Shown here in pieces: positions 16,939-25,626 of a stretch of 64,000 nucleotides of DNA. The notes beneath the pieces are model-generated. The model was not told the origin of the DNA and searched no databases. It saw only the letters and a program-made list of their open reading frames with translations. Both the position numbers and the translations under genes were made by a program. Location: contig HF995366.1 of the NCBI GenBank assembly GCA_000432335.1, positions 19,203 to 83,202 of the forward strand, in the 5' to 3' direction. The DNA comes from Firmicutes bacterium CAG:646 (GTDB lineage Bacteria > Bacillota > Clostridia > Lachnospirales > Lachnospiraceae). The number at the start of each line of letters is the position of its first letter. The first letter of the stretch is position 1.

Positions 16939-17220
16939 TTATTTTTCCTTCGCCACCAACTCAACCTGCCATGTCCTCCCTAATGCTGCTGCGATCCGCA
17001 CCATCATTTCCAGAGATGGATTGTAATTGCCGCTTTCAAATCTTGTAATATTGCTTCTTGGAACTCCTGCCCTCTTCGCAAGTTCTTCCTGGGTAATTCC
17101 CTGTGTTTTCCGACAGCACACATACTGTTCAACAACAGATTGTCTCGCACTTTTCTGTTCTACCTCTATTAAAATCTTTTGTTCACCTGATGTATAAATA
17201 TAATCCATACTATTTCTCAT
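16939..17220 (-). CDS. Xre-family helix-turn-helix regulator (antitoxin-like)
   Basis: 93-residue DNA-binding protein. The C-terminal half is a Cro/C1-type helix-turn-helix: ITQEELAKRAGVPRSNITRF followed by ESGNYNPSLEMMVRIAAAL. The N-terminal half (IYTSGEQKILIEVEQKS) has no clear motif. The start overlaps the end of the preceding frameshifted gene by 11 bases, which implies translational coupling, and the HipA-like kinase gene follows after 110 bases. By context it should repress the locus and perhaps bind the kinase, as HipB does. Confidence 0.82.
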   Translation of the reverse strand: MRNSMDYIYTSGEQKILIEVEQKSARQSVVEQYVCCRKTQGITQEELAKRAGVPRSNITRFESGNYNPSLEMMVRIAAALGRTWQVELVAKEK

Positions 17221-17595
17221 AATTTGAATCCTCTTCTTCCATATGTATATGCAAATGCTTCCTGACTTTCTTATATGCTGAACAAAATTTTCCTGCAGCG
17301 TAATCTATTTTATCTACACATATAAACGCTTTCCCCTTTTCTGTATTCACCATTAAAATATCTCCTGGAACAACTGGTAATTTTAACGTATATATCCAAA
17401 TATATCGTTTCCTGCCCTTTTTCTCCATCTGCCATCAGAAAACTTAACGTGCATTCCTCTGACAACCTTTCGAAGCGGCTGCCCAGATACCATTTCACAA
17501 ATATCTGCATGTATATTATATTTTTTCGCCAGAAGATATGAGATATGACCATCTCTGAGCTGTCTGTCTTCATCTACTACAATCGCATGAGGCAA
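17210..17595 (-). pseudogene. Frameshifted small protein upstream of Xre/HipA-like genes
   Basis: Two overlapping reading frames give one sensible protein if read with a -1 shift at the A5 run (T5 on the plus strand, 17418-17422). The first part (from ATG 17595-17593) contains HAIVVDEDRQLRDGHISYLL and KVVRGMHVKFSDGRW; the second contains KGRKRYIWIYTLKLPVVPGD and NTEKGKAFICVDKIDY and ends at 17210. Neither half has its own good ribosome site at the join. One extra A would restore about 129 residues. I know no function; the second half looks like a small beta-rich domain. It could be a mutation, a sequencing error in the homopolymer or slippage expression. Confidence 0.65.
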
Positions 17596-17688
17596 TTTTC
17601 CATTACGGTCAATCTATTTGTTTTACTTTAAAATAAAAGTTCAGTCATTCGACTGTGGATTGAAATATGAATAAATATTATTTTGTTC

Positions 17689-17762
17689 AACTAAGGAACC
17701 CTTCCATCTGTCATCTTCTCAATTTCAATGAAACAAATGATAGATGGAAGGGCTCCTTAGTT
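17689..17762. repeat. Long imperfect inverted repeat after the Bce-type permease
   Basis: Two arms of 26 bases (17689-17714 and 17737-17762) pair with a few mismatches: AACTAAGGAACCCTTCCATC against GATGGAAGGGCTCCTTAGTT. The loop is 22 bases. Rightward the stem is followed by TTCTATCC and leftward by GAACAAAAT, so there is no good U-run in either direction. It may still end the leftward permease message or stabilise its 3' end. Confidence 0.65.
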
Positions 17763-17803
17763 TTCTATCCCTATCACTTATCTTTTACGCCAGCACTACC
17801 TTT

Positions 17804-19894
17804 TCACATAACAATTTTCTCTGCCTTATACATAGCATATTTGTAAACAGCATACAAAATCATTCCCATCCCCAACAACATACCTGCCAGAATTGTAAGA
17901 GCTTTTGCCTCAACCCCATTGATCATTCCATCATTCATAAAATTCATAACGAAGGCAAAGACAAATCCCAGAACGCAGCCGATGACTCCCGGATACTGTA
18001 CAATACGTGCAATCTGCTTTTTCAGAATATTTTTCTTATAGCGTGTATCTGCCCCGAGTTTCGTAAGACTTTCAAAAAGTCCTTTATTATCTGTTGCCAC
18101 GGAGATGCTTCTGACATACGCCATTACACTGACTGCTGCCAGAGATATAATGAAGATATAAAGACTTAACATTACGTAAACACTGATCAGCTGCATTCTG
18201 TCCTGAGCGGTAACAATGTTGAACTGTGGCGCATATTTCCAATCTCCAAGGAGCATATTATTGTCTATGGTCATGTTGATTTTGTCCCCATAATCATACT
18301 CTTCTCCTGCCTCGTCCGCCATTTTCTGCGCCCATATGTTCCAGTAACCCATATGATTTGAAAGATCGGTAGCCCGTTCTACATACTGAGCCAGAAGGTC
18401 TTTGGCAAAATCATAAGACTCTTCCACATTAACTGCATTAAAAGAAATAATATTTTCTTTATATGCATCATCCAATCCTTCTGTCATCTTTCGATACTCT
18501 TCATCCCCCACCACATAGGCAAATGGTTCACTGAATGGCGCCAGAATATCGCTCTCCACACTTCCACCATAAGTAAGAGGATAAATCTCTCCGGTATTTG
18601 GATTCATAACTTCCTGTAATCCATCTTCATACTCAAAGAATCCATTATAATCGGTTGTCGTAACCGTCTGATAAGCGCCCGGTTCTACTGCAAGATCCTG
18701 TCCTGACAGCTTTTCAAAATCACTTTCTGAAACAAAAAGAGCTGCCATTTCTTTATCCTTGTAAACCTCAATATATCGACTGGTTTCCTCGTCAAAATCC
18801 TTTGCCCGATAGGAAACAACAAGATTCGAAGCTACATTTTCTGTAAAATCAGTCACTTCTATTTTATAAGAAGCGGCGGTGTCATAGATCTCTTCTTTTC
18901 CAATCTGATCTTCTGCAACAGGATAATGAAGGGAAAAATCCTTGCTGTTTTCCGTATCTATCCCACCTCCTGCCAGTACATACTGCATTCCATAAAAGGC
19001 AGAAAAACCACACACAAAGATAAGAAGGGTCATCACACACATATTCTTTGTAGTTGCTTTTGCCGTAAATCGCATAAGACTAATGGAGACAAGATTTCCA
19101 TAATATTTTTTTCTATTTTTCTTTGCGCGGCTCTGGGCAACTGCCGACAAAAGAATAAAATAAATTCCCACAAGAGACAGTAAATAAAAGAGATTTACAA
19201 TGCCCGGAAGCCCAATTCCAAAGACTCTTGCTGCTATCTGGGGAAGTCCTGCCCCAAGCAAAATTCCAAGAATCGTCAAAACTACTCCTACCGGAAAAGT
19301 CCAACTTTTAATTTCTTTTACCATCTCCGTTTTCTGTTGTGTGCGAAGAATCTCCATAATATCAGAGCGGTTAATAAATCTTCTTCCTGCAAGCCCCAGA
19401 ACACCGGCAAGAATACAGGCAAAAAGAATTCCAGGGAAAAATCCAACTACTCCAAAACGATACGTCATCTGTCCATTAGAAATAATAAACAGCTCAAACA
19501 ATTTCCAAATCAGGAAAGATACCGGAACGGATACAAGCAGCCCCAGAAAGGAAGACAGCGCCGTAACCACTGAAAGTTCCTTAAAAAGAAGCCCTTTCAA
19601 CTGTCTTTTTTCAGTTCCTAACGCCATTAATATTCCATACTCTCTCGCCTTAAAACGAAAAAACAGCCCGGAAGCATATACAGTAAATACAAAACATCCC
19701 ACCGCAGTTACCCCCAGAAGCAGAGATGCCATTTTTCTTGTATCTCCTCCTTCCGGGAGAAACGCCTGCACCGTTGGTCCAAAATACATCAGTGAAAAAG
19801 AAGTCACAAGAAGGACAGACAAAAACACGCAGAAGCTTAACAAATAATACTGTCCCTTTGTGTTTTTCCGAAGTTTTTTATAAATCTTATTCAT
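17804..19894 (-). CDS. Bce-type ABC transporter permease (FtsX family)
   Basis: 696-residue permease of the BceB/VraG type, which acts with a cytoplasmic ATPase to remove peptide antibiotics from their lipid targets. The hydrophobicity shows paired FtsX domains: helices near residues 15-35, 55-80, 105-135, 150-175, 200-225 and 230-260, a second set around 280-305, and a final group after about 600. A large hydrophilic extracellular domain (about 310-545) lies between, as expected for this family. The start at 19894 has GGAGGAG upstream and overlaps the end of the ATPase gene. A LytTR/GHKL two-component system is divergent from this pair. The drug recognised is unknown. Confidence 0.88.
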   Translation of the reverse strand: MNKIYKKLRKNTKGQYYLLSFCVFLSVLLVTSFSLMYFGPTVQAFLPEGGDTRKMASLLLGVTAVGCFVFTVYASGLFFRFKAREYGILMALGTEKRQLKGLLFKELSVVTALSSFLGLLVSVPVSFLIWKLFELFIISNGQMTYRFGVVGFFPGILFACILAGVLGLAGRRFINRSDIMEILRTQQKTEMVKEIKSWTFPVGVVLTILGILLGAGLPQIAARVFGIGLPGIVNLFYLLSLVGIYFILLSAVAQSRAKKNRKKYYGNLVSISLMRFTAKATTKNMCVMTLLIFVCGFSAFYGMQYVLAGGGIDTENSKDFSLHYPVAEDQIGKEEIYDTAASYKIEVTDFTENVASNLVVSYRAKDFDEETSRYIEVYKDKEMAALFVSESDFEKLSGQDLAVEPGAYQTVTTTDYNGFFEYEDGLQEVMNPNTGEIYPLTYGGSVESDILAPFSEPFAYVVGDEEYRKMTEGLDDAYKENIISFNAVNVEESYDFAKDLLAQYVERATDLSNHMGYWNIWAQKMADEAGEEYDYGDKINMTIDNNMLLGDWKYAPQFNIVTAQDRMQLISVYVMLSLYIFIISLAAVSVMAYVRSISVATDNKGLFESLTKLGADTRYKKNILKKQIARIVQYPGVIGCVLGFVFAFVMNFMNDGMINGVEAKALTILAGMLLGMGMILYAVYKYAMYKAEKIVM

Positions 19895-20639
19895 TGTCTT
19901 CATCTCCTCCAAGCTCTCTCAAAATATCCAGAAGCTCATCCATAAATTCCCGCCGTGTTCCTGTACGTTTCACTTCCTGGTGAATCTCTCCATCTTTTAA
20001 AACAACAACTCTGTCGCAGAAAGAAGCCGCATAGCTGTCATGGGTCACCATAAAAATTGTAGCCCCGATCTGCTCTTTTGCCTGCAAAAAGGCATCGATT
20101 ACTGCCTTGCAGGATTTACTGTCCAAATTTCCTGTGGGCTCGTCCGCTAAAATGATATACGGATTATTCATAAGCGCTCTTGCAACGGCTGTTCTTTGTT
20201 TTTCACCGCCGGAAATTTCCGCCGGGTACTTATCCATAATCTTCTTAATTCCAAACAAACTGCATAATTTCTCTGATTTTGCCTCCATCTGCGCGATAGG
20301 TTTCTTTGCAATAATCTGTGGAAGACATATATTTTCCCGAACTGTAAGACCATCGAGAAGCATAAAATCCTGAAAAACAAATCCTAACTTTTCATTCCTT
20401 ACATGGGCCAACTGACGCTCATCCAAACTTGAAATATCCATATCTCCTAATTGTATATTTCCGCTGTCATGAGGAATAAAACAGGAAATACAGTTTAAAA
20501 GCGTTGTCTTTCCGCTCCCGGATGGTCCCATAACCGCTACAAATTCTCCTTTTTTTACATGAAGTGAAACATCCTTCAATACAGGATATGTGTTCACACC
20601 ATTCGTATAACTTTTGTTCAGCTTTTCTACCTTTAACAT
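19887..20639 (-). CDS. Bce-type ABC transporter ATP-binding protein
   Basis: 250-residue ATPase partner of the FtsX-family permease. It has Walker A GPSGSGKTT, Q-loop VFQDFMLLDGLTVREN, signature ISGGEKQRTAVARAL, Walker B YIILADEPTGNLDSKS and switch histidine MVTHDSY, all intact, in the LolD/MacB-like layout. The start at 20639 follows GGGAGG by 7 bases; the longer in-frame extension upstream has no ribosome site and runs into the divergent promoter region. The gene overlaps the permease start by 8 bases, so they are translated together. Likely controlled by the divergent regulator pair. Confidence 0.93.
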   Translation of the reverse strand: MLKVEKLNKSYTNGVNTYPVLKDVSLHVKKGEFVAVMGPSGSGKTTLLNCISCFIPHDSGNIQLGDMDISSLDERQLAHVRNEKLGFVFQDFMLLDGLTVRENICLPQIIAKKPIAQMEAKSEKLCSLFGIKKIMDKYPAEISGGEKQRTAVARALMNNPYIILADEPTGNLDSKSCKAVIDAFLQAKEQIGATIFMVTHDSYAASFCDRVVVLKDGEIHQEVKRTGTRREFMDELLDILRELGGDEDNE

Positions 20640-20793
20640 GCTGCATCCTCCCTTGTCTGTTGTTGCTCTTATTATAAAAAAACAAGTGGGATATTTCTCT
20701 TCTGATCCTGTTATTTTTGACATGGATTTTGTAAAGTTTGTATGGTATGATAATTTCCTAAAGAAATACGATCAGACATCAAGGAGTTACACC

Positions 20794-21495
20794 ATGAAAA
20801 TAGCAATCTGCGATGATGACAAAAAACTTCGCAAAGATTTACGTCATTTAATTGAGATCCATCTTGATCTTATGGCGCTTACTTACGAAATAGAGGAATA
20901 TGAGTCAGGAAATTCCCTTCTTGAACACATGGATAAAGACGAACCGGATATTCTTTTTCTTGATATTGAAATGCCAGGAATGGGAGGTATGGCTACAGCC
21001 AAAGCCCTTCGAAAGCTCGAGAAAAAGATGTTGATTATCTTCATTACCGCATATCCCGACTATGTATTTCAGGGATATGAAGTACATGCCTTTCATTATA
21101 TTTTAAAACCATATGAAAAAAACAAATTAAAGGAAGTGCTGGAAAGCGCTGTAAAAGAGCTTTCTTCGCTGGAAGAGCAGTTCTATCTTGTACAGCAAAA
21201 ATCTGGAACTCTCCGTCTCAGCATCCGTGAAATCTCTTATTTTAAGAGTGACAGGCGCAACGTATGCGCCGTACAAAAAAACGGTGAACAGGTTTCTTTT
21301 TATGAAAAATTAGATGAGGTGGAAGCAAAACTTCCTGATTTTTTTCAGCGCATCCACAACCGTTATCTTGTGAATATGAACTATATTTCCAAAATAGAAA
21401 GTTCTTCCTGCATCTGCAACGGAGAAGAACTTCCTGTAAGCCGCGCTTATAAACAGCCCCTTGCAGTTTCCTTTGCAAAAATAATGTTAAACTAA
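20794..21495 (+). CDS. LytTR-family response regulator
   Basis: 233-residue response regulator. Receiver domain 1-120 has the acidic pocket DDD (8-10), phospho-acceptor D57 in FLDIEMPG, and the conserved Lys in YILKPYEKNKL. A LytTR DNA-binding domain fills about 135-233 (ISYFKSDRRNVCAVQ, RIHNRYLVNMNYI). AgrA and VirR are relatives. The start at 20794 is preceded by AAGGAG; the long in-frame extension upstream has no support. The sensor kinase gene follows after 11 bases. It is divergent from the Bce-type transporter, which is the probable target. Confidence 0.92.
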   Translation: MKIAICDDDKKLRKDLRHLIEIHLDLMALTYEIEEYESGNSLLEHMDKDEPDILFLDIEMPGMGGMATAKALRKLEKKMLIIFITAYPDYVFQGYEVHAFHYILKPYEKNKLKEVLESAVKELSSLEEQFYLVQQKSGTLRLSIREISYFKSDRRNVCAVQKNGEQVSFYEKLDEVEAKLPDFFQRIHNRYLVNMNYISKIESSSCICNGEELPVSRAYKQPLAVSFAKIMLN

Positions 21496-21506
21496 GGAGC
21501 CGCCTT

Positions 21507-22799
21507 ATGAATCCTTCTATTATTATTTTTATATTTAATCGACTGGCAAATGTCCTGGAATTTATTACGGGATATTTCTTTATGAAATGTATGGATTGTA
21601 CGATGATAAGACGGAAAGGAAAATTGCCCTTTCTTGTGAGCCTTTTTCTGTATACCATTATTTCTACTCTTGTCGTGTTTCCAAAAGATATGACAAATAT
21701 TTCCATGACTCTGTTATTATTTCTTCTGACAAACTTTACACTATACAGAGGAAAATGGCTTGTAAAACTTTCCATGGTTCTTGTTTTTTTACCCATTGCA
21801 GCCGCTGTCAATCTGCTTCATATAGACATCGGAGGCCATATTTTCATGCAGTTTTTTACAGAATCAGATGCAGTTGCAAATTCTATTTTTTCTTCTATTT
21901 CTTTTGTTATTCTTCCTGTTTTCTGGATGACTTTTTACCATTTTTTCAGCCCTTCTCTGAAAAAGATCCAGAATATTTTTACAGACAAAGCATGGACGAT
22001 TGTGGACGTGATCAGCCTTGCATCTTTTTGTGCATTATTTAGCTGTATCTATCTCGCCCCGGAACACCAAACCTATTTTATCTGGCCCTGTATCCTCGCC
22101 TGTCTGGTTACGAATATCTGCAGCGTACGCCTTGCCGCTTATTTAGCGGACGGACTGCATGCTAATCTGGAACGAAAAAATCTTCAGCTTCAGAAAAATT
22201 ATTATGAAGAACTGGAACACAACCAGAATCAAATCCGTAAATTTCGCCATGATATGAATAATCACCTTTCTGTTGTGGGAAATCTCCTTGATGAAGGAAA
22301 TCTTTTGGCAGCAAAAGAATATTTCAACAGCATCTCCGGGTATATGCAGACTGCAAATCGAAAATTCTGTCAAAATAGTGTGGTAAACGCAGTCATAAAC
22401 GCAAAATATCAGTTGATGACAAATTCTTCCATTGATATGTTTCTTAATATTGACATTGATAAAATGATGTTTATCGACGATGTAAGCCTTTGTACGATTT
22501 TTGCAAATACTCTGGACAATGCTATTGAAGCCTGTCGTAAAATAGATGATACTACAAAAAGAAAACTGGAGCTAAAATGCCGCTACACCGAAAACGGATA
22601 CTTCAGCTTTGAACTTACCAACAGCAAATCCAACGAAATTTTTGAGAGAAAAGGACGCCTTCTCTCTGATAAAGAAGATCAAAGCGCCCATGGAATCGGC
22701 ATTTCCTCTGTAAAGGAAATTGTGGATAAATACGACGGAACACTGGATATTTCTTACGCCAAGGACTGGTTTAAGGTAGTCATCTTAATTGGATCGTAA
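21507..22799 (+). CDS. GHKL sensor histidine kinase (AgrC/VirS-like)
   Basis: 430-residue membrane sensor. Six or so helices occupy 1-215 with little extracellular sequence, as in peptide-sensing AgrC-type kinases. After a coiled region is the phospho-acceptor H248 in KFRHDMNNHLSVV, then a GHKL ATPase with N-box FANTLDNAIEAC (332-343) and G-box HGIGISSVKEI (about 395-405). It lies 11 bases after the response regulator with ribosome site AAGGAG, so both are made from one message. The ligand may be a peptide antibiotic or a signal peptide; no precursor peptide gene is visible nearby. Confidence 0.9.
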   Translation: MNPSIIIFIFNRLANVLEFITGYFFMKCMDCTMIRRKGKLPFLVSLFLYTIISTLVVFPKDMTNISMTLLLFLLTNFTLYRGKWLVKLSMVLVFLPIAAAVNLLHIDIGGHIFMQFFTESDAVANSIFSSISFVILPVFWMTFYHFFSPSLKKIQNIFTDKAWTIVDVISLASFCALFSCIYLAPEHQTYFIWPCILACLVTNICSVRLAAYLADGLHANLERKNLQLQKNYYEELEHNQNQIRKFRHDMNNHLSVVGNLLDEGNLLAAKEYFNSISGYMQTANRKFCQNSVVNAVINAKYQLMTNSSIDMFLNIDIDKMMFIDDVSLCTIFANTLDNAIEACRKIDDTTKRKLELKCRYTENGYFSFELTNSKSNEIFERKGRLLSDKEDQSAHGIGISSVKEIVDKYDGTLDISYAKDWFKVVILIGS

Positions 22800-22828
22800 T
22801 ATAAATTCACAAAAAATTCAAACAGATG

Positions 22829-24562
22829 TTATTTCGGTATGCTGTCCCTCACGCACAGCGCCCCATACCCCACCTGCGGATTCGGAAATTCTGCGAATCC
22901 CGGCAGTTGCCTTGCCCCGCTGATCAGATAGCTTTTCAATTTTTCCCCGTACAAATACGGATCATTCCTCTTCACAATCCCCCACTCCATCAACAGCGCC
23001 GCCCCACCTGACACAAACGGTGTGGCAAAAGATGTCCCTGTCACCAAATCATATCCTCCGCCCGCCCTGGCAGTGCGGATATCCACTCCCGGCGCCACCA
23101 GATCCGGTTTTATATAGTCGGTTCCTCTGGTATAACCTCTTCCTGAAAAATCTGCATAAGATTGGAGCCGTGGATTATAAGCCCCCACTGTGATCACCTG
23201 AAGAGCTGTAGATGGAATCGTGAGTGTTCGATCAAGCGTAGGCTGATAAAATCTGGTAGCTTTCTCCACCTGTCCCCCACCAGGCAGCCACATATCAAAA
23301 TCTCCTTCTACAATCCGCACTGGCTCCAGATAAAATTTCCATATTCCACTGTCCACATAATCCTGTACCGGAAGAAAGTCCACATAGATTTCCTGGGCTA
23401 TACTGTAGGGACTTGGTTCTCCATAATACACCAGAAGCTGCGTATCACCCATGCGAAAACGCTGCGCTTCCAGAATCTGTTCCAACGGTCCAACCCGTTC
23501 TCCTGAAGGATGTTCCAGATATATTTTCATACGATCCTGATAGTTTTTCCAGATCTGTACATTCACTGACGGCTCATACATTCCAATTCCCATTTCTACC
23601 GGATAAGTTTCACGTGGAGAGACCGTTCCCGACGTATGACCTCCCACATTTCCTTCATTTCCGCTGCCCACGCAAATGACTGTTTTCCCCATGCCCGCCA
23701 CGTCATCCAGATACGTTTCCACAAGACTTCTTCCGCTATGAGCCCCGTAACTATTCCCAAAACTAAGATTGATCACCAGCGGTTTTCCCAGCCTTACTGC
23801 TGTTCGCACCGCATAGTCCACCCCCTGCATCAGTTCCGTTGTTCTGGGAAATCCGCCCTCCCGGGGAACTCCTAATTTTACCACCAACAGTTCGCTTTCC
23901 GGCGCCACTCCCCGATATACACCCTGACTTTCTGCCCCATTTCCGGCGGCGATTGCCAAAACCGCTGTGCCATGTCCGCTGGTATCTCGACTGGGGACAA
24001 GTTTTGCTCTTTCTGCTAACGATGTACTCTGCAAAGCTGCATTAATTTCCTCCCGGGTATATTCCGTTCCAATCCGATATCCTTCCGGAGGATTGCCGGG
24101 AATCGTCTGATCCCACAAACTAAAAATTCTCGTTGTTCCATCCTCATTGCGAAAATCCCGGTGCGCATAGTCCACACCAGAATCAATACAAGCGATAAGA
24201 ACACCCTTCCCATATAATGGGATCTTATCGCTCTGCACCGGATTGACACAAGATACCGCTCTTCCTGTTACCACAGAAAAAAACAGACTTTTGGGCTTTT
24301 CCACATATTCCACCTGTGGTCTATGAGAAAATTCCTCCAGTCTGTTTTGAGGAAGATTGACAACAGCATAATTTCCCAGTAACGGAGTAATAATAATCCC
24401 TTCGCTTTCCAGTCCAGAAAGTTCTCCAGAATACTTTATGATCACATTCCAGCGCTCATCCTCTGCATCATATCCCACTTCCAGTTCCAGCGATTCCTCC
24501 CGTTCCCGTTCGGTAGCTTCCATGGCAAGATTTAAAAGATTACCTACTTTTTGATTATTCAT
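22829..24562 (-). CDS. Subtilisin-like serine protease (S8, Csp-like)
   Basis: 577-residue S8 peptidase with an intact catalytic triad: D127 in CIDSGVDY, H197 in SGHGTAV and S511 in GTSFATP, plus the oxyanion Asn in GSGNEGN (about 302). The first ~100 residues look like a propeptide/inhibitor domain (VEYVEKPKSLFF). A ~150-residue beta-rich insert (about 315-450) sits between the oxyanion region and the Ser, as in the Clostridial Csp germination proteases. There is no signal peptide, which also fits Csp proteins packaged into spores. A germination role is inferred; it could be another cytoplasmic or cell-wall subtilase. Confidence 0.85.
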   Translation of the reverse strand: MNNQKVGNLLNLAMEATEREREESLELEVGYDAEDERWNVIIKYSGELSGLESEGIIITPLLGNYAVVNLPQNRLEEFSHRPQVEYVEKPKSLFFSVVTGRAVSCVNPVQSDKIPLYGKGVLIACIDSGVDYAHRDFRNEDGTTRIFSLWDQTIPGNPPEGYRIGTEYTREEINAALQSTSLAERAKLVPSRDTSGHGTAVLAIAAGNGAESQGVYRGVAPESELLVVKLGVPREGGFPRTTELMQGVDYAVRTAVRLGKPLVINLSFGNSYGAHSGRSLVETYLDDVAGMGKTVICVGSGNEGNVGGHTSGTVSPRETYPVEMGIGMYEPSVNVQIWKNYQDRMKIYLEHPSGERVGPLEQILEAQRFRMGDTQLLVYYGEPSPYSIAQEIYVDFLPVQDYVDSGIWKFYLEPVRIVEGDFDMWLPGGGQVEKATRFYQPTLDRTLTIPSTALQVITVGAYNPRLQSYADFSGRGYTRGTDYIKPDLVAPGVDIRTARAGGGYDLVTGTSFATPFVSGGAALLMEWGIVKRNDPYLYGEKLKSYLISGARQLPGFAEFPNPQVGYGALCVRDSIPK

Positions 24563-24627
24563 AAAGCTCCATTAATTAATATTTATTATAATATCTATAG
24601 TTATACAAAATTATCCCAAATATATCT

Positions 24628-25626
24628 TTAAATTTTCAACATCCTAAAAAATGTAGGTTCTGTATCCAACAATGCAGAACCCACATCAAAGCCATCACTA
24701 ATTTTTTTAATTGCATTTTTTTGTCTTCCATATACCTCGCAAAAATATTTAAATAGTTTCTCCCGATCCATCTCTGCCGCCAAACATCCCATCTTGGTCA
24801 CAGCATTTCCACCTGTAATATTTCCAAATCGAATACAATCATCCAATGTGTATCCATAATACAGCCCATACATAAAACCAGCCGCAAAGGCATCTCCTGC
24901 CCCAGTAGAATCCACATGATTTACAGGGAGCGGTTCTATAACGTATATCTCCCCGTTTGCTTTATACATACATCCTTCATTTCCATTTTTTACAATAGGA
25001 TTTTTCAAATACTCCGCTAGCGTTTCCAATGCTTGTACCGGTGTATCTGCTCCAGTTATTTTCATAGCTTCCATAGCATTCGGTATAAAGTAATCCACAT
25101 AAGGAAAAATATCATAATACCACTCTAAACTCAACATATCATTCCAAGCAGAATCTAAAACAATCGTGCATCCTGCTTCTTTTAAAGGCTTACATAACTC
25201 TTTTTGTTCTAAGGAAAGAAAAGCAATTTGACAATCCTCATAAAACTCATATATTTTCTTTTTTTTCACCTCAAAAGCTGTTTCCTTAGGTTTGTAAGAA
25301 ATAATTCCTCGATCCTGATTACAGGAAACCACGCAACTTAGAGTAACCGGATCTCTCTCCTCTGTTGAAAGCATATTTCTGTATTCAATTTTATTCTTCT
25401 TCAGTTCCTTTACCAGATATCTGCTGAGAGGACCTTCTCCAATATAAGTCGCCAATTTTACAGGGACTCCAAGTCTGGATAATTGAATCAACGTAGCTAC
25501 AGCTCCTCCTCCAAGCTGTTGTGAACAACTTTCACTATACACTTCTTCTCCTAATCGGGGCATCCTATGTGCATTTCCAAAAATGATATCTATATTAGCA
25601 ATTCCAAATCCCCCTACACTCTTCAT
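24628..25626 (-). CDS. PfkB-family carbohydrate kinase
   Basis: 332-residue ribokinase-fold sugar kinase. It has the glycine-rich substrate motif QLGGGAVAT (37-45) and the C-terminal anion-hole signature DSTGAGDAF (239-247) with catalytic Asp245. The start at 25626 was chosen because its ATG overlaps the TGA of the preceding GH4 gene (ATGA) and AGGAGG lies 9 bases upstream. It should phosphorylate a sugar or nucleoside supplied by the same locus, but the upstream genes are damaged, so expression now depends on a decayed operon. Confidence 0.9.
   Translation of the reverse strand: MKSVGGFGIANIDIIFGNAHRMPRLGEEVYSESCSQQLGGGAVATLIQLSRLGVPVKLATYIGEGPLSRYLVKELKKNKIEYRNMLSTEERDPVTLSCVVSCNQDRGIISYKPKETAFEVKKKKIYEFYEDCQIAFLSLEQKELCKPLKEAGCTIVLDSAWNDMLSLEWYYDIFPYVDYFIPNAMEAMKITGADTPVQALETLAEYLKNPIVKNGNEGCMYKANGEIYVIEPLPVNHVDSTGAGDAFAAGFMYGLYYGYTLDDCIRFGNITGGNAVTKMGCLAAEMDREKLFKYFCEVYGRQKNAIKKISDGFDVGSALLDTEPTFFRMLKI

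Noticed and set aside
17410..17430. Programmed -1 frameshifting in the gene upstream of Xre.
   Set aside because: The A5 run is not a standard X-XXY-YYZ slippery heptamer in the zero frame and no strong downstream stem was seen; a mutation or sequence error is simpler.
17689..17762. Terminal repeats of a MITE or insertion sequence.
   Set aside because: No target-site duplication or transposase remnant and the loop is only 22 bases; a gene-end hairpin is more likely.
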